Assembly (NCBI GenBank): GCA_905221605.1
Contig: CAJNDS010002745.1
Coordinates: 1 to 64,000 of the forward strand
DNA: 64,000 nucleotides
Direction: 5' to 3'
Origin: Symbiodinium natans
Lineage: Eukaryota > Sar > Dinophyceae > Suessiales > Symbiodiniaceae
The notes under the pieces are model-generated. The model searched no databases, had not been told where the DNA came from, and saw only the letters and a program-made list of their open reading frames with translations. Of the stretch, positions 9,528-23,236 are shown piece after piece (position 1 is the stretch's first letter; every line of letters begins with the position of its first letter). The translations under genes and the position numbers were made by a program.

Positions 9528-11688
9528 GGGCTTAGGGCTCAAGGGTTAGGGTAACCCAGTACCCATTGCAGGGTTTAGCGTTTGCCACTGAAGCTTCTTT
9601 TGAATGAAGCGAAAGGTTGGAACATTTCGTGGCGCCTGCATGATACAGTGGGACTTCCGAAAAGTGCGACTTCATTGTGCCGAAACCCTAAACCCCAAAC
9701 CTTATAAATCTTATAAGCCCTGTAAACCCAGAGCCCCCTGACTCGCCCAAGACCCCAAAAACCCCGAACTCCAAATACTTACCCCGCCAAAGTCCGACCC
9801 CGCCAATTTCCGGAAGCTCCCACATTTGCTTTGCATACTCAGGTGCCTGGCCTCACACCCTGGGCAGCCTCCCTAAACTGCAAGCCCTAAACCCTAAACG
9901 CTAGACCCCTATGAACCCTTTTGAACCCTATACCCTGAACCCGAAGACCCAGTCTGCTCTTTGCCTGAATGGCTGCACTAACATGGTCACGAGCGAACTG
10001 CGGGGTTCAAAGCAAAGTGCAGGTGGTGGACCCTAAGCCCGAGACCCTAAACCGTATAAACCCTATGAACCCTATGAACCCTATGAAGCCAAATTATAAA
10101 GCCGATAAACACCTGGCCCTATAAACCCCTACAAAGACTACAGACCCTATAAACCCTATGAACCCTGAAAGGCTATAAAGCCCATATCCCCAATACCCTA
10201 AACCTTAAAGCCTATAAACCCTATAAACCCTAGGCCTTTTGGAGTTTGGGGAGACTACAAAATGAGGGGTATTCCAATTCTCCGAGAAATCATCTTCAAC
10301 AAAAAGACTCTAAGACCAATCAGGACACATGTAGATTCTACTACCATAGGGGTCGGAGAATACTCACTAGTAGTATTCCCTGCTGGTCCCTATAGAATTA
10401 TACCAGAATACACCCCCCCGCCCATTGAAATGGTTAAGGCCCCTATATTACCTAGATAGCGTCTGCGAGGTATAGACTCTATCGCCCTAGTCCCTAAACC
10501 CTAAACCCTAAACCCTAAACCCTAAACCCTAAACCCCTGGTGTGTGGCACTGAGTGCAGTCAGTGTGGTCTGGCAGCTTGCCGACCTCCATTCTTTGAGA
10601 CCCTTCGGGTCCATGTACCATATTCTGAATCGGGCTTAGGGTTTAGGGTTTAGGGTTTAGGGTTGAGGGCTGTACCTCAGCATCATAAGCCTGGGCCCCA
10701 AAGTCCCTGTATACCAAGTACTTTGCGGCCAAAGAAGTCCCTTTTGAGGTACACGGACCCCAAGCCATTATGACTGAGCTTCGTCGTTTCAACGGGATGC
10801 CTCTCATCATGAGAAATGCCTTGCTCCTGTGGGAAGCCCACCTTCTTGAGCAGGAACGGTGTAGAGCCTCAACCAACAAAACAAAAATCTCTCGGGAGCA
10901 AACCCTCTAACAGGAAAGAGCAACTCTAACCGCAGGGCTTAGGTGCTGCGTCTAAGGGAAGCTACATCGTCCGTTCATAGGGCCCCCTTGCCTTCTTTAA
11001 AGGGTTCAAAAGTAGGGACCGTATCACTATCCCTAAACCCTAAACCCTAAACCCTAAACCCTAAGACAACCCGGGTCCAGGGTTTGGGGTACCGTGGGCT
11101 AAGCTCTGGCCGTTTCCATGACCCGGCGTCTGACGATGCAGACCCGGCAAAATCCGAGCACCCCAATTTGTGGTTTAGGGTTTAGGGTTTAGGGTTTCGG
11201 GTTTAGAAAACCCTAAACCCCAAACCCCTCCCTGCTGACGATCCAGTGTCGGGAGAAGTGGACCAAACGCCGACCTAGACAACCAGAGCAGGAAAGCGTT
11301 CTCCTTTTGCTGTTCTGGCATCTGTGTAGTTTCTAGTAGTCCTTTCGTATACTACACTTTAACCTCAACAGCAATGTACTAAATTTTCGAGGGCTTGCCG
11401 AAAACAGTAGTAGCTTCGGCTCCCAAGCCAAGCCCTGTCCATCCCCATACAGACGCATCGACTAAACCGTAAATTAAAGCCCGAATCCCTTGGCCCGAAG
11501 AACGGGGCCTTCTCATATGAATCGATGCCTCATGCAGAGCACCCAGACACCCTTTTCCAATCCTAAACCCCTAAACCCTAAACCCAAAACCCTAAACCCT
11601 AAACCCTAACCCCCGCAGCAAGCCTCCTCCCACGACCAGCCCACACCCTGCACCCTAAACCCTACAAACACTGAACCCTCAAACCTTA

Positions 11689-11797
11689 CCCTGAGGGTCC
11701 ATGTACCTAAATAGGGAATACTTGGGCCCTAAAGTACCTCCTATTTAGGGACTTTAGGGCCCAAGTACATAGTAATGAGGTACATGGACCCTTAGGG
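11689..11797. mobile_element. MITE-like palindrome, family B (copy 2, opposite orientation)
   Basis: Same 109-bp element as at 7599-7707 but inverted, including the CCCT(A/G)AGGG boundaries. The near-identity of two copies 4 kb apart in opposite orientation suggests recent transposition or gene conversion. Confidence 0.8.
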
Positions 11798-14280
11798 TTA
11801 AATCATAAGATTCCACCCCTTGCCGCGCCAAAACATGTCTGTATATGTATACATGCATGTACATATGTGTATACATATATGCATTTCTCCTATAATGCAT
11901 GAACAGGATGTGTATATATATATATATATATACATATATTCTGAGGACCAACCTGAAACATAACAGTTGAAGAATACGTCGAAAGCACAAGAAAGCACCA
12001 AGTCGCGCGCTCAGAAGTAGGGACCCGCACCTGGTCGCTGCTTCTCTGGGGGAGCTCCTAAGGGGCCCTCCGGGTCCATGTAAATCCTAAACCCTAAACC
12101 CTAAGCCCTAAACCCTAAACCCTAAACCCTAAGCCCCAAACCCTAAACCCTACAAAATGCCTGGGCCGTAAAGCAGCTCCTTATAGAATGACTTTGGGCC
12201 CCAGGTATATGATGATCTGGGCTTCGGGTGTCGGGTTCAGGGTTTGGGGCTTCTTCTAGGGTTTAGGGTTTAGGGTTTAGGGTTTAGGGTTTAGGGTTTA
12301 GGGTTTCGGGTTTCGGGTTTAGGGGCTTGGGGGCTTAGAGCTTCGGGTCTAGGGTTCTGTTAAAGGATTGGGAGGGGCCTTCAGGTTCAGAGTTTAGATT
12401 ATTAAGACAGGGCTTAGGGTTTAGGGTTTAGGGTTTAGGGTTTAGGGTTTAGGGTTCAGGGTTTAGGGTTTAGGGGCCTTAAGGTTCAGGGCCTAGAGTA
12501 TTGAGACAGGGCCTAGGGTTTTGAGGGAAGGGGCTTTGGCCTCTTCAAAGGAAGTCCAGAGTCCTAAAACCCCGAAACACCTTCAGGGGAGGGTGGGGGG
12601 GGGGCGTCCATCCAATCCGAGTGGACTTGCAAGAAGCCCAGGGAGGTCTTCACAATCTGATGTTTTAGGATTTAGGGCCCAGGGTTCATTTCCTGGTTCC
12701 CGGCGCTCGCGATCAAAATGCTGCGCCTCCATGCGCGCCCCATGCTTGTTTTGTGGGGGATTAAGGTTTAGGGTTTAGGGTTTAGGGTTTAGGGGTAGAG
12801 ATGACGCCGCATCGGTGCCTTTTCAAAAGGCACGCAACTACGGCATCCATACCTGGTGCTCGCGCAGGTTTGCAATTTTGAGAGGTGTCAGCTTCGACCT
12901 GGACCTAGAATTGGCCCAAAAGCAAAGCTCGGATAACACGGGGTTGAGCGTTAGGGGCTTAAGTGAGGGTGTAGATGATAGGTTTAAGGTTTAGCCTTCT
13001 GAGGTTCAGGGCTAAGGTTCTTCAATTGGGTTTGCGCCATCCACCCTAGGGCGAGCCATTTACACTCACCCAGTTTTGCACATGTATATATATATATATA
13101 CATATATGCATACATATTTAACAGTACACTGAATCCGAACTCTGAACCCTAGGTGCCTTAGAGGCGGTCAGCTGAAAAGCGAAAGACCTATGTGGTTTGA
13201 GGCTTCTTTTGGGTTAAGGTTGGGAGGTTCCCCCATGTACTAACAGTCCTTGATAGGGATAATAATAGGGGGTACTATATCTTGGCTGCACTTCGCAGGG
13301 TGGCGATAAATTCAATTTTGAGCCGCCTTATTAAACCCACTAAACCCAAAAAGGTTAAGGAACTAAAGTTACAGTAAAGCACAACAGAGTATATATATAT
13401 ATATATATATACATATACATACACATAAACACGATTAAGGACTGTTCGTATACGGGGGAACATCCCAAGGTTAAGGTTTGGGTTTTAGAGATGCAAGTCG
13501 GCAAAGCGCACCAAAGGCCCGTATGCCAAAATAGGGAATTTACTTCCTTAAAGTATACCAAGTAAATGTTATTGAGGTACATGGGCTCTTCCCTAAACCC
13601 TAAACCCTGAACCCTGAACCCTAAACCCTAAACCCTTAACCCTATACCTTGGCTACACACACACACGGTAGGTCAGCAGGTCAGCTTGAAGGCACCCTCC
13701 GCCACCCATGTGAGCCTCTTGAAGCCCGGAGCCAAGCCCTAAAAGGAAGAACCCCCTAAACCCTAAACCCTAAACCCTCAACCCTCAACCCTAAACCCTG
13801 CATCATGATAGGGCCCTGAGTACAATTTCAGCTATATTGGCTGAAAGGGCTTTTGGAGGTTCTGGCAAGGCTCGTCATTTGCCCTGTAAGCCTGAAAAGC
13901 CTGAACCAACCCCCAAAATTTGACTGACCAGCTCTTGGTTTTTGTAGGGCTCTTATGGGAGGACCTAAAACCCACCCGACACCCTAAGCCCTCAGCCCTA
14001 AACCTTTAAGCCCCTCAGCCTTAAACCCCGTGTAAGGAAGGTTCTTAAGGGAGGGTGGTCCAAGGGAGGGAAAGGTGCTTAGAGAACCATCGGGAGGACT
14101 GGGTGGGGGGGGGGGGAATTAAAGCCCTAAACCCTAAACCCTAAACCCTAAACCCTAAACCCTAAACCCTAAACCCTTCTGTAAACCCTAAACCCAACCC
14201 TGTCAGCCTCCCATCTGCGGTGGCCCGCCCATGTGAGGATGGCCCTGAGGATTAGAAACAACTTCCGGGTTTTTTGGGGG

Positions 14281-14348
14281 GGTTTAGGGTTTAGGGTTTA
14301 GGGTTTAGGGTTTAGGGTTTAGGGTTTAGGGTTTAGGGTTTAGGGTTT
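14281..14348 (+). repeat. Telomere-like array, TTTAGGG about 9 copies
   Basis: Perfect heptamers in plus orientation. They lie only about 100 bp to the right of a seven-copy CCCTAAA array (14128-14175), so the two arrays face opposite ways across a short spacer. Confidence 0.95.
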
Positions 14349-15370
14349 CGTAGGGTTTTGCAGGGTTTTACAGGGGTTTATGGGACTGTTAAAGGGTTTC
14401 AGAAGGTTCGTAGAGGTTTGATACGGTTTTGCAGTGGTTTACGGCTTTGTTAAGAGCATAGAGGGTTCTGTAAGAGCTGCGGCGTATATGGGAGAAAACT
14501 ACCCACCTGAATGGTCAGGGTTCTACAGTTTTGGGCTTTAGGGTCTTTAGGGTTCTGGGTTTAATTGTTTTAGATTTTTAGGTCTAACCGTCTAGGAGTC
14601 TAGGAATTGTGATGGTTTGGGGTTGATAGACTTTAGGCTTTTAAGGTTAAAAAGTTCAATATGGTTTAAGGCTCGGGGTTTTGCCCAAACCCCGTGCGCA
14701 AATGCCCTAAACCTCCTCCAGCGATTCCTGTCCTTCTTTTGCTCGGCCGGAGATTGACTGAGATGACTTTGAAGATGATTCAGGGTGACCAGATTGCAAC
14801 CCTTGAAACCCTTCCCTAAACTGTGACCCTTAACCTGAACAGCATTAACCCCGCGGGCTGTTTCAGTAAGTAGGCATTGGGGCTGTTGCACTGTCCTTCT
14901 CTTCCTCTTCGCCAGATTTGCCTTCCCTTACACAGTTGTAAGCAGCATTGACCCTGAACAACCCTGTAATTCACCGTAGTAGCCATATTAACTTGGCTGA
15001 CTTCTGAACCCTCCTAAAGATTTAACTTTTAGGCCCCTTATTGTGGTTTGTACAAAAACCCAAAAAGTTAAAGTCCTAAGAGCCAGCCAGAAGAAAGCCC
15101 AGCTATACTTAGAGTATCCTTTGTTGGGGTTGGTGGCTTTACAAGGGAACCTTGACCCAAAACAAGGGCCAAGGGTTCCGCTGGGCTACCAAGTAACCCA
15201 GGAACCCTAAACCCTAAACCCCAAACCCCAAACCCTAAACCCTAAACCTTAAACCCCAAACCTTAAACCCCAAACCCTAAACCCTAAACCCCTCAGAGTC
15301 GAGGTCGCTCCGGAAGTCTTAAATCTGACAGTTAGTTAGGGCTTAGGTGACGTGATTTAGGGCAAAAGGT

Positions 15371-15465
15371 CCCTAAACCCTAAACCCTAAACCCTAAACC
15401 CTAAACCCTAAACCCTAAACCCTAAACCCTAAACCCTAAACCCTAAACCCTAAACCCTAAACCCT
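15371..15465 (-). repeat. Telomere-like array, CCCTAAA about 13 copies
   Basis: Perfect tandem heptamers flanked by unrelated sequence on both sides. Confidence 0.95.
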
Positions 15466-16999
15466 GCGATTTAGGGTGTGTACGGTCTAGGTAATAGGAA
15501 TCAGGATCCGCAGTTTAGGGCTCAGGGCTTGAGAAATCGAGTTTAGGGCCCAGGCTTTCGGGTTTAGGGCCAGAGTTTCGGGTTCAGGGTTCAGGGTTTA
15601 GGGTTTAGGGCTAGGGTTCAGGGTTTAGGGTATTTGGAGACAGAAACCTGTGAGCCCACTGCACTGCAAGCCCCAAAGCTCTACATCGCCCAAAGCTGCC
15701 TCAGCGTTAAGGCCTAGGGTCCGCCCTAAACCCTAAACCCTAAACCCTAAACCCTAAACCCTAAACCCTAAACCCTAAACCCTAAGCGTCCCTAAAATTG
15801 CCGCAGGCGCTGGCGGCTGCGGACAAGCTTAGGATTCAGCAGACCTGTATAAACCCCGTTTAGTGTTTAGGGTTTTTGTTTTTGGTTTAGGGTTTAGGGT
15901 TTAGGGGTAAGGGGTTAGGATTGAGGGATCAATCCTATGACAGGGGCATTTTTAAGGGATTGGGTTTTGGGGTTTAGGATGTTGTCGGCGGCCTCAGACA
16001 GCGTGCAGTGCAGAAACGTTCATCCTCAACCCTCAGCCTTTAACCCTAAACCCTAAACCCTGAACCTTGAACCCTAAACCTAAGCTTCAGGACCCTTACG
16101 GCCCTTAGGGCCTACAAGAGGGGTTAGGCATGACAACTTCGACTGCAAAACCCCGAACCCTACGTTAAGAACCCGAACCCTACGCTAAGAACCTGAAACC
16201 TACCTTTTTGCAGGTTATTGTCGTCATTGCAGCAATACCCCTGAGAGGGGAACCTATAGAAAAAGTCTTGTGCCAAGTGCTAGGTCCCTGACACCATAGG
16301 GCTGCGTCATGGTCGGCATGGGCGGTGCCCCGCCGTACGCCTTAGAAGCTTAGTGCTTAGGGTTCAGGGTTTAGGGCTAGAATCTCAGGGTTTAGGGTCC
16401 AGGGGGGCACAGTGGCATTCATAATGAGGCGCCTGGACCCTAAACCCTAATCCCCAAACCCTAAACCTTGAACCCTAAACCCCCAAACCCTGAACCCGAA
16501 GCCCTAAACCCTATGAATGAGGTACATGGACGGGAAGAAGCTTGGGATTGCGCATCATTCGTTCTAGGGTTTAGGGTTCAGAGGTTCAGTCTGGGTTCAG
16601 GGTTAAGGGTTCTTTAGACTCTTCGAGGGAAATCGGTTCGTGACTTTGTTCAATCAAATTGCAAGAAATGTGCCGGATTCTTGTTAAGAAGTTTGACGAA
16701 TTGCATTACCACACTAGATTCCTATCTGGAACCATGCGGCATGCTGATTGCGATGATCTATTCTAAAATATGAGCCCCTCAACAATAGCCCAGTTTGTGA
16801 AAGCCCATGTCTTCAAAATGCTCGCTGCAGTCGTGCCGCTGGCTGCATTGGCTGCTGGTTGCCTGAAAGGGTAGCACAGAAGCTTCGCTTAGGAAACCTA
16901 TACTTCAAACCCGATTTATGCGGTCATGTCCCTAACACGTCGCAAAACATCTGCCTTCCCCCTCCGGCTCGAAAAGCTACAGGAGCCGAAAGAGATACC

Positions 17000-19900
17000 G
17001 TACCCCTTGTAATTCCGGTACGGATCTACAGAACTACCATGAACTATCCAAAGCTTAATTACCACACACCCGTTCAAATCAAATAGGCCCCTCCTACATT
17101 ACCCCCCCCCCCCCCCCCCCCCCCCCCCCGACCCCGAAACCTTTTTCTTGCCTGGCCTTTGGGCCCAGAGCCCTAAAATACTAAACGAAAATACTAAACT
17201 AAAAACAAAACTAGAAAATTGTTGTGTCTAGTTTTGTGTGCAAGGTCCCTGCATCATTTGGGTTCCAGGCGCGCCCAAGCCCCACACGAAACCCAAAGCC
17301 GCACACCGCAACCTGCTCCTTAGGCAGCCTTTGAACCCTCAAGCTTGGGCTTGAGCGTGTTGCCGATATAGGGACATTCTGGCCTAATGTGGAAAAGAAT
17401 GAGGTAGCTGCTTGTGATTTTGAAGCACCCCCAGCTCTGCTGTCCCCGCCCTTGCTGGCTAGCATTCGATAAGAAGCCACTGCGTGCGCACAGAATAGTT
17501 TGCCAATCTGGCAACCCCTACACCCTAAACCCTAAACGCTGAACCCTGAACCCTTCATCACCACCCCGAAGCAGTTTAAGCCCCACCTTCCAACGGAAAA
17601 CCCTGAAGCCGTATATTCCCCTCCCCTGCTAGTAAAAGCCCCTAAAACCCCCCCTAATAGGGATTATTCCACACCAGCTCTAAGAGGCAGGCCCCAGTGT
17701 GATGGGGGCGACTGCCAGTTGGATGGCGGCGCCATCACCTGGGTTCTGGGTTTAGGGTTTAGGATTTAGGGTTTAGGGTTTAGGGCTTAGGGCTGTTTGC
17801 AAGCTTAGAGCTTGAAAGCCCGGGGAGTGTTTTGCTTGCTGGCCTGCCTAGGGGTCTCCAGGACACAAGCCGCAAGCAAACTCGTGCGTTAAACGCTTTC
17901 AGGGCTTGAACGCTTGGCGTGCTGTGGACTTGCTCTGCCCAAGAGATCGTCGACAACGTACAGAAGGCTTTAGACGCCCAGGCAAAGACCGAAACAGCCA
18001 GACAAGCTCGAAACAAGACACCTTGCAATAGTCGACAGCTTCGAGAGTGTGTAGTCCAGGAAGCATATTACAATAACCCTGAACCCTAAGCCCTAAACCC
18101 TAAACCCTGAACCTGAAACCCTAAACCCTTTTTGTTGGGTTTTTAAACGCTAAACCCTAAACCCTAAACCCTAAACCCTGAACCCTGAACCCTGAACCCT
18201 GAACCCAGGCTCGTGACAGCGGCGGTCGCTCGAAGCTGTTCCAAATTTCGGGGCGGTGGGGCCGCCAACCCTAAACCCTGAACCCTAAACCCTATAGCCC
18301 TAAACCCCCGAGCGTCGCCATACACTGTCGCCTTGAGGACCACATGAACCCTGAAGTTTTAGGGTTTAAGGTTTAGGGTTGGGATCATCCACTGCTCTTA
18401 CTACTATCATCCCTATCAGGGTATATGAGACATAAACCAATACTAGGGTATTTAAAACCATACACCCTTTTTAGGGTTCTGTGGTTTTTCGAGGAATGTC
18501 ATGCAAATGCCCACTTCCCGTTTCGCGCAGAAGCTTGCGGTCATGGTCCTATCGCTAGCAGCGCCCTATCTTCGGTCTTGCGCCAGGCCACCCTAAAACC
18601 CTAAAACCCTAAACCCTAAACCCTGGACCCTAAACCCTAAACCTACCCTAAACCCTAAACCCTAAACCCTTAACCCTAACAAATCACAAGGGAGCCCGCT
18701 GCCTCCTCGGAGCTGTTCCTTTTTTCGGCTCAAGGTTTCGGAATGGCACATGGGAGTGCACGAAAACAAGGGGCCCAAACTCTAGACCCCCAAATAGTAG
18801 GATTCCCTTATAAGGACCCCATAAGGTACCCCTAAACCCTAAAGCCTAAAGCCTAAACCCTAAACCCTAATAAAGACCCCAAGACATCTCCGAACATGCG
18901 CCGAGGTACTTTCTATTGCGGAGATCTAGGTAAATCCTGAACCTCTACATGGATTCTTCTCGAAATCATGGTCTCCTTTATCAAGGTTCCAATCGCCCCA
19001 AAAGGACCCTGGATTCCGAGCACGGCGGGTAAACCTCCCCTAAACCCTTTTTGGGGATGCAGGTTTCGGTGTCAGTGTCGTACTCTATAGCTAGGATGTA
19101 TGCAGGGTTTAGGGTTGAGGGAGATACTACGCCAGCAAACCCAAATGGGCCCAATGAGTCGGTCAGGCCCCACACAAGTCGCAGAGCTGTTCCCATAGTC
19201 TAGGTATTAGGGTTTGGAGGGTTTTGGGTTTACAGGGTTTGGGGTTTCTAGGGCTGGGCAGGGTTCTTTCCCAGAGGGTCCCCTTGTAGTACTGTTCCAG
19301 AACTAGGTGCCCAAAAACCCCATGAGGTTTTGTTTTTGGGTACCTACTTCTATCATGGTACTACAAATGTGACCCGATGGAATGCCCAAAGTTCCTAAGA
19401 CAAACCTCAAAACCCTGAAACTTTTTTTTGGGGGGGGACTCTGCTATATAGGGGGGTCCCACGCGAACCCTAAACTGAACCCTAAACCCTAAACCATAAA
19501 CCTTAAACCCAAAACCCTCAGCCCTAAATCCTAAACCCTGTTCTGGGAAATGCCCGAGTCAGATTCCTCCCTGGGAACACCGGCGCCCTGTGGTGCAAAG
19601 TTCGTGTTCACCATCTCGGTGGCCTGGTAGGGTTTAGGGTTTAGGGTTTAGTGTTTCGGGGTTCGGGGTTCAGGGCCCTAAAACCTAAACGCGGTAAACC
19701 CCCCCATGTATGCGAGGAATGGGAAGACTGCTGGCAGCATGAACCGAATCTTTAGGTAGGGTTTAGGGCTTGGGGCTTGGGGTTTGGGGTTTGGGGTTTA
19801 GGGTTTAGGGTGTGAACACTGCCTGGTCAAACATCTGCATCTCCTGCATGAACTTCCGCTGCTCCTCATGAGCGCCGGAGGCAAGCTTACAGAATGACTA

Positions 19901-22900
19901 GCACCTTGCAGAGCTTTCTAAACCCTAAACCCTAAACCTAAACCCTAAACCCTAGACCCTAAACCCTAAACCCTAAGCCCTGTACCCCAGACCCGGGGTG
20001 AGGATTCGTTTGCGAGTTCGGTGCAGCTTTCAAGCACAACACCGACCTGCGGGCAGATTCCTCCACGACCCCAAACCAACCCTAGATCCCAAGCTTGGGA
20101 TGTTCCCCCTTACCTTTAAGGTCTTGGGCTTGAGGATGCCTTGGTTTGGGGTTGCTTGGGTTAAACTCGTGAGGTGCATAAACTGGGATGTTCCCCCTTC
20201 CACTACCAATCCTTAAGTCGGGGAAAATAATCGGGGGTAATTAAACCCTAAACCCGAAACCCTAAACCCTAAATCCCGATTCAGGACTGTGAGTCCGAAC
20301 CTGACGCTTGAGGGTTTCGGGTTCCGGGTTTCAGGGTTCCAGGGTTTAAGGTTTAGGGTTTCGGGCTTCGGGGTTGCAGAGAACCAAAGCCCCCAACCCA
20401 AACCCCGAAACCCCCGAAACCCCCAAAACCCTAAGCCCCACAGCCCCACAGCCCCAAAGCCCTAAGCCCCTAAACCCCAAAGCCTACACCTTGTTAGATT
20501 TAAGGCCTAGGGTTTAGGGCTGAGGGTTCGAGGGGTGCCCTGTCGACACCCGATTTCAGATGATGCGTCTCGGAGGAGGACTCCGGGTAAGGACCCACGA
20601 AATTCAGAAGAGGGCTTGGGGTTGAACCTCCTCGCCCTAAACCGTAAACCCTAAACGCTAAACCCTAAACCCTAAACTCTAAACCCGAAACCCTAAACCC
20701 TCCTCGCCCTAAACCCTAAACCCTGAACCCCAAGAGGACCTTCTGGTTCTGGGGTGATAGACATTCGGAGGAACCCCGGAGTCCCAAGACTCTTCCGAAA
20801 CCACAGGCCGCAAGCAAACACCTCAAACCCCCAAGGCCTGTTTAGGGTTTAGGGTTTAGGGTTTAGGGTTTAGGGTTTAGGTTTTAGGGTTTAGGGTTTA
20901 GGGTTTCGGGTTTAGGGTCCAACAAGGAAGACAGCCAACCATAGACCCAAGTTGTCCTGACAAAAAACTTTAGCAAGCGCCCAAATACCCTAAACCCTGT
21001 AGCCCTAAACCCTAAACCCTAAACTCTAAACCCTAAACCCTAAACCCTAAACCCTAAACCCTAAACCCCTCAACCCCTCAACCCTAGACCAAGCAATGCT
21101 GTGTGCCGGGCGCGGAGCTCAGCCTCACGAGCCTGGGGCCAATCACGAGGGCTAGACAATGCCTATTGTGGGCTAGGGTTTAGGGTTTAGGGTTTAGGGT
21201 TTAGGGTTTAGGGTTTTGGGTTTAGGGTTTAGGGCTTATGATTGGGGTTTAGGGTTTAGGGTTTAGGGTGCTACGACCGTAAAGCCTCAAGCCCCCAAAC
21301 CGTAAACCCTAACCGATGAGGCTGTTGCAGCCCCAAGCACTCAACCCTGAGAATCCGCACACCCTGCATCGACCTCCCGTAGTGAGGGTTAGGGGGGCTT
21401 TTTGGCAGGTATTCCAGGAAATATAGAGGGTATAAACTATAAACCCTGTACACCCTCAACCCTGAAGAGGTAGGGAATGAGGGATAGGCACAACCCCCCT
21501 CATTCCCTACTAAGAGCCCGTAGGTTTCAGGTTTATGCATGCGGGTAGACTAACCCCTACACCCTAAACCCTAAATTGGGACCTACAGGACTTCCACGAC
21601 GCTGGAGGTATAGCGATTCGGGGTCTGAAGGGTCTGAGGTTTGGTGTTGGGGGCTGGCCAAATGCCTCTCCAGTCTGACGATGCACATGTTCACTTCAGG
21701 TTCGGCGTTTAAACCCTGAAACCCAACCTAGACCCCCAAAGTGTGCAACATGATAGTCATTCTTGTTTACGGTTTTTGTGCTATCTTTAAAACATACTTT
21801 GGGGGTCCAGATACGCCCAAAACCTTTGAAGGAGGCGGGATTAGGCGGTTTAGGGGTTAGGGTTGGGGTTTAGGGAGCCTGTCCCTACACAGCGCCTCCT
21901 GGGAGTTGGATCCGCTTGCCATCAGCACAACCGACACACCCTGCCAAGGGGTTAGGTTCCAGGATGCGGTTGAGGGTTGAGGGTTTAGGGTTGAGGGTTT
22001 AGGGCATAGGGTTTTGAGGGTTCAGGGTTTTCAGGGCTGAGAGGGTTTTAAGGTTGGGCTGAGGAGTTTTCGTGCTGAGGGCTTAGGGATTGGGGATGTG
22101 GTCCATGAGGTTCCCCTCAACCTGGGAATTACAAGGGCTCAGTGTTTTTGTGAGGCTTAGGTCAGATTAGTTGGTGGTGGCGGCTCAGAGGATTTCTGTT
22201 TCGGGTTTGAAGTCTCAATGACTTAGGGTTCTGTGGCGCAAGGATGGGGTTGGGTGCTTTAGGAGCTGGGGCGTTTTGGGGAGTGTTCCTGGGCCCTAAG
22301 AATTCCATCATGGGTGGATTTGGTAAAAGGGCGGAGGACTTATGGACTCTGATCTTCTTCTATGGATGGCCCTTAAATCCCTCTGAACAAAAACCCTAAA
22401 CCCCAAAACCCCAAATCCTGAATATGAGCTCTGGCTGGTAGCCACTGAGCACTCAGACATCCTGGTTGAAGGTTTCGGGTTTAGGGTTCAGGGTTTCGGG
22501 CTCAGGGGCTCCCCTACTACCCGCCTTTTCTTTCCCGGCCGCCCCCAGGGTTCCCCCTTAAATACCTTTATTCGGCCAAAGTTTCCATATTTTGCCATAA
22601 TTATCGGGGACCCCCCGGGGGGGGGGGGGGTAGTATAGTACCCCTAAACCCTCAGCCCTCAACCCTAAACCCTAAAAGGCAAGGCAGGGAGGGAAACCAC
22701 AACACTATACTCCCCTAAGCCTCCATGTGCCGAAGTAGGGAAGGCTTGGACCTTTGATTGCTTGCCACATGTTGGTTTAGGGTTTACAAGTATGTATATT
22801 TAATATATATATATATATATACACATATATATATATATATATTATATTTATGTATATATTGAGGTACATGGACCTGCAGGGTCTACCCGCATCACCGCTC
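17000..22900. repeat. Gene-free telomere-repeat mosaic, part 3
   Basis: It opens with a poly-C tract (about 17103-17129). Telomere-like arrays are shorter and more degenerate (18150-18205, 20641-20700) with a few clean ones (20841-20918, 21010-21068, 21174-21215). A short palindrome lies at about 19283-19370 (TTGTAGTACTG...ATGGTACTACAA around GGTGCCCAAAAACC). AT-rich microsatellites lie at 22800-22850, followed by a family-B-like end (GAGGTACATGGACC). Minus-strand frames at 17211-17514 and 17780-18028 are short and show no domain. Confidence 0.7.
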
Positions 22901-22904
22901 ATCT

Positions 22905-23186
22905 TCAGACGGACAGCAACATAAAGCTTGCCTCCTTCCCAGATCCCCAAATAGTGCCCTGTGCTACTAAGAACCCATGAAGGGATACATTACATGGAGC
23001 CTTCCAGGGGTCCGGGTTAATTACGGATCGTACAGAACACACAAACCCCCAAACCGACCCAAGAACGCACGCCACGATAGCGAGCCAAGCTATTCGTTTC
23101 CCACAACCCTGAGCACTCATGTGCGGCGTATGCGACATCAGAGCTGGCGAGAAAGCGGGTTCTGGCTGGTTAAAGGCACTGTACAC
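22905..23186 (-). CDS. Possible exon, hydrophobic segment (weak)
   Basis: A 93-codon frame begins just after an acceptor-like CTGGCTGCAG on the minus strand, with no ATG of its own. It contains a clear membrane-length hydrophobic run (IAWLAIVACVLGSVWGFVC). It lies downstream of the two frames at 23237-24135 and could be their last exon, or nothing. Telomere-like repeats are absent from this stretch, which is why it is listed. Confidence 0.2.
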   Translation of the reverse strand: MYSAFNQPEPAFSPALMSHTPHMSAQGCGKRIAWLAIVACVLGSVWGFVCSVRSVINPDPWKAPCNVSLHGFLVAQGTIWGSGKEASFMLLSV

Positions 23187-23236
23187 TTGAAACTGGGAAC
23201 TGCAGCCAGTTCAAAATTGGCCACAACATCATTAGA

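Larger units (their letters stand above)
6246..11000. repeat. Gene-free telomere-repeat mosaic, part 1
   Basis: No convincing gene. Arrays of 3-14 heptamers in both orientations (for example 6627-6690, 8383-8448, 8789-8854, 9430-9527, 10490-10537) alternate with 100-400 bp spacers. Spacers contain degenerate heptamers (CCCTATAAA variants around 10020-10240), palindromic elements, and an AT-rich stretch at about 8878-9180 unlike the rest. 6250-6342 resembles the GGGCACCC...AGGGAATAAGGG palindrome family described at 31896. The 65-codon open frame at 10262-10459 lies in a spacer and shows no motif. Confidence 0.75.
11000..17000. repeat. Gene-free telomere-repeat mosaic, part 2
   Basis: Same structure as part 1. 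Arrays include 11033-11065, 12087-12150, 12258-12310, 12415-12470, 14128-14175 (CCCTAAA), 14281-14348 (TTTAGGG), 15196-15290, 15371-15465 and 15724-15786. AT dinucleotide microsatellites lie at 11910-11935, 13083-13100 and 13389-13412. A palindrome of the GGGCTACCAAGT type lies at about 15100-15200. Open frames here are short and either composed of repeats or without recognisable motif, so I call no gene. Confidence 0.75.

Noticed and set aside
10262-10459. 65-codon frame in a spacer
   Set aside because: No motif and no neighbouring exon. Surrounded by degenerate heptamers.
16859-18028. Short frames at 16859, 17211, 17320 and 17780
   Set aside because: Less than 90 codons each, no domain, no splice context. 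The coding case is too weak to list as genes.
18715-18736. Second spliced-leader-like sequence (TTTTTTCGGCTCAAGG)
   Set aside because: Has an extra C compared with the leader end and no gene start follows it. Probably chance.
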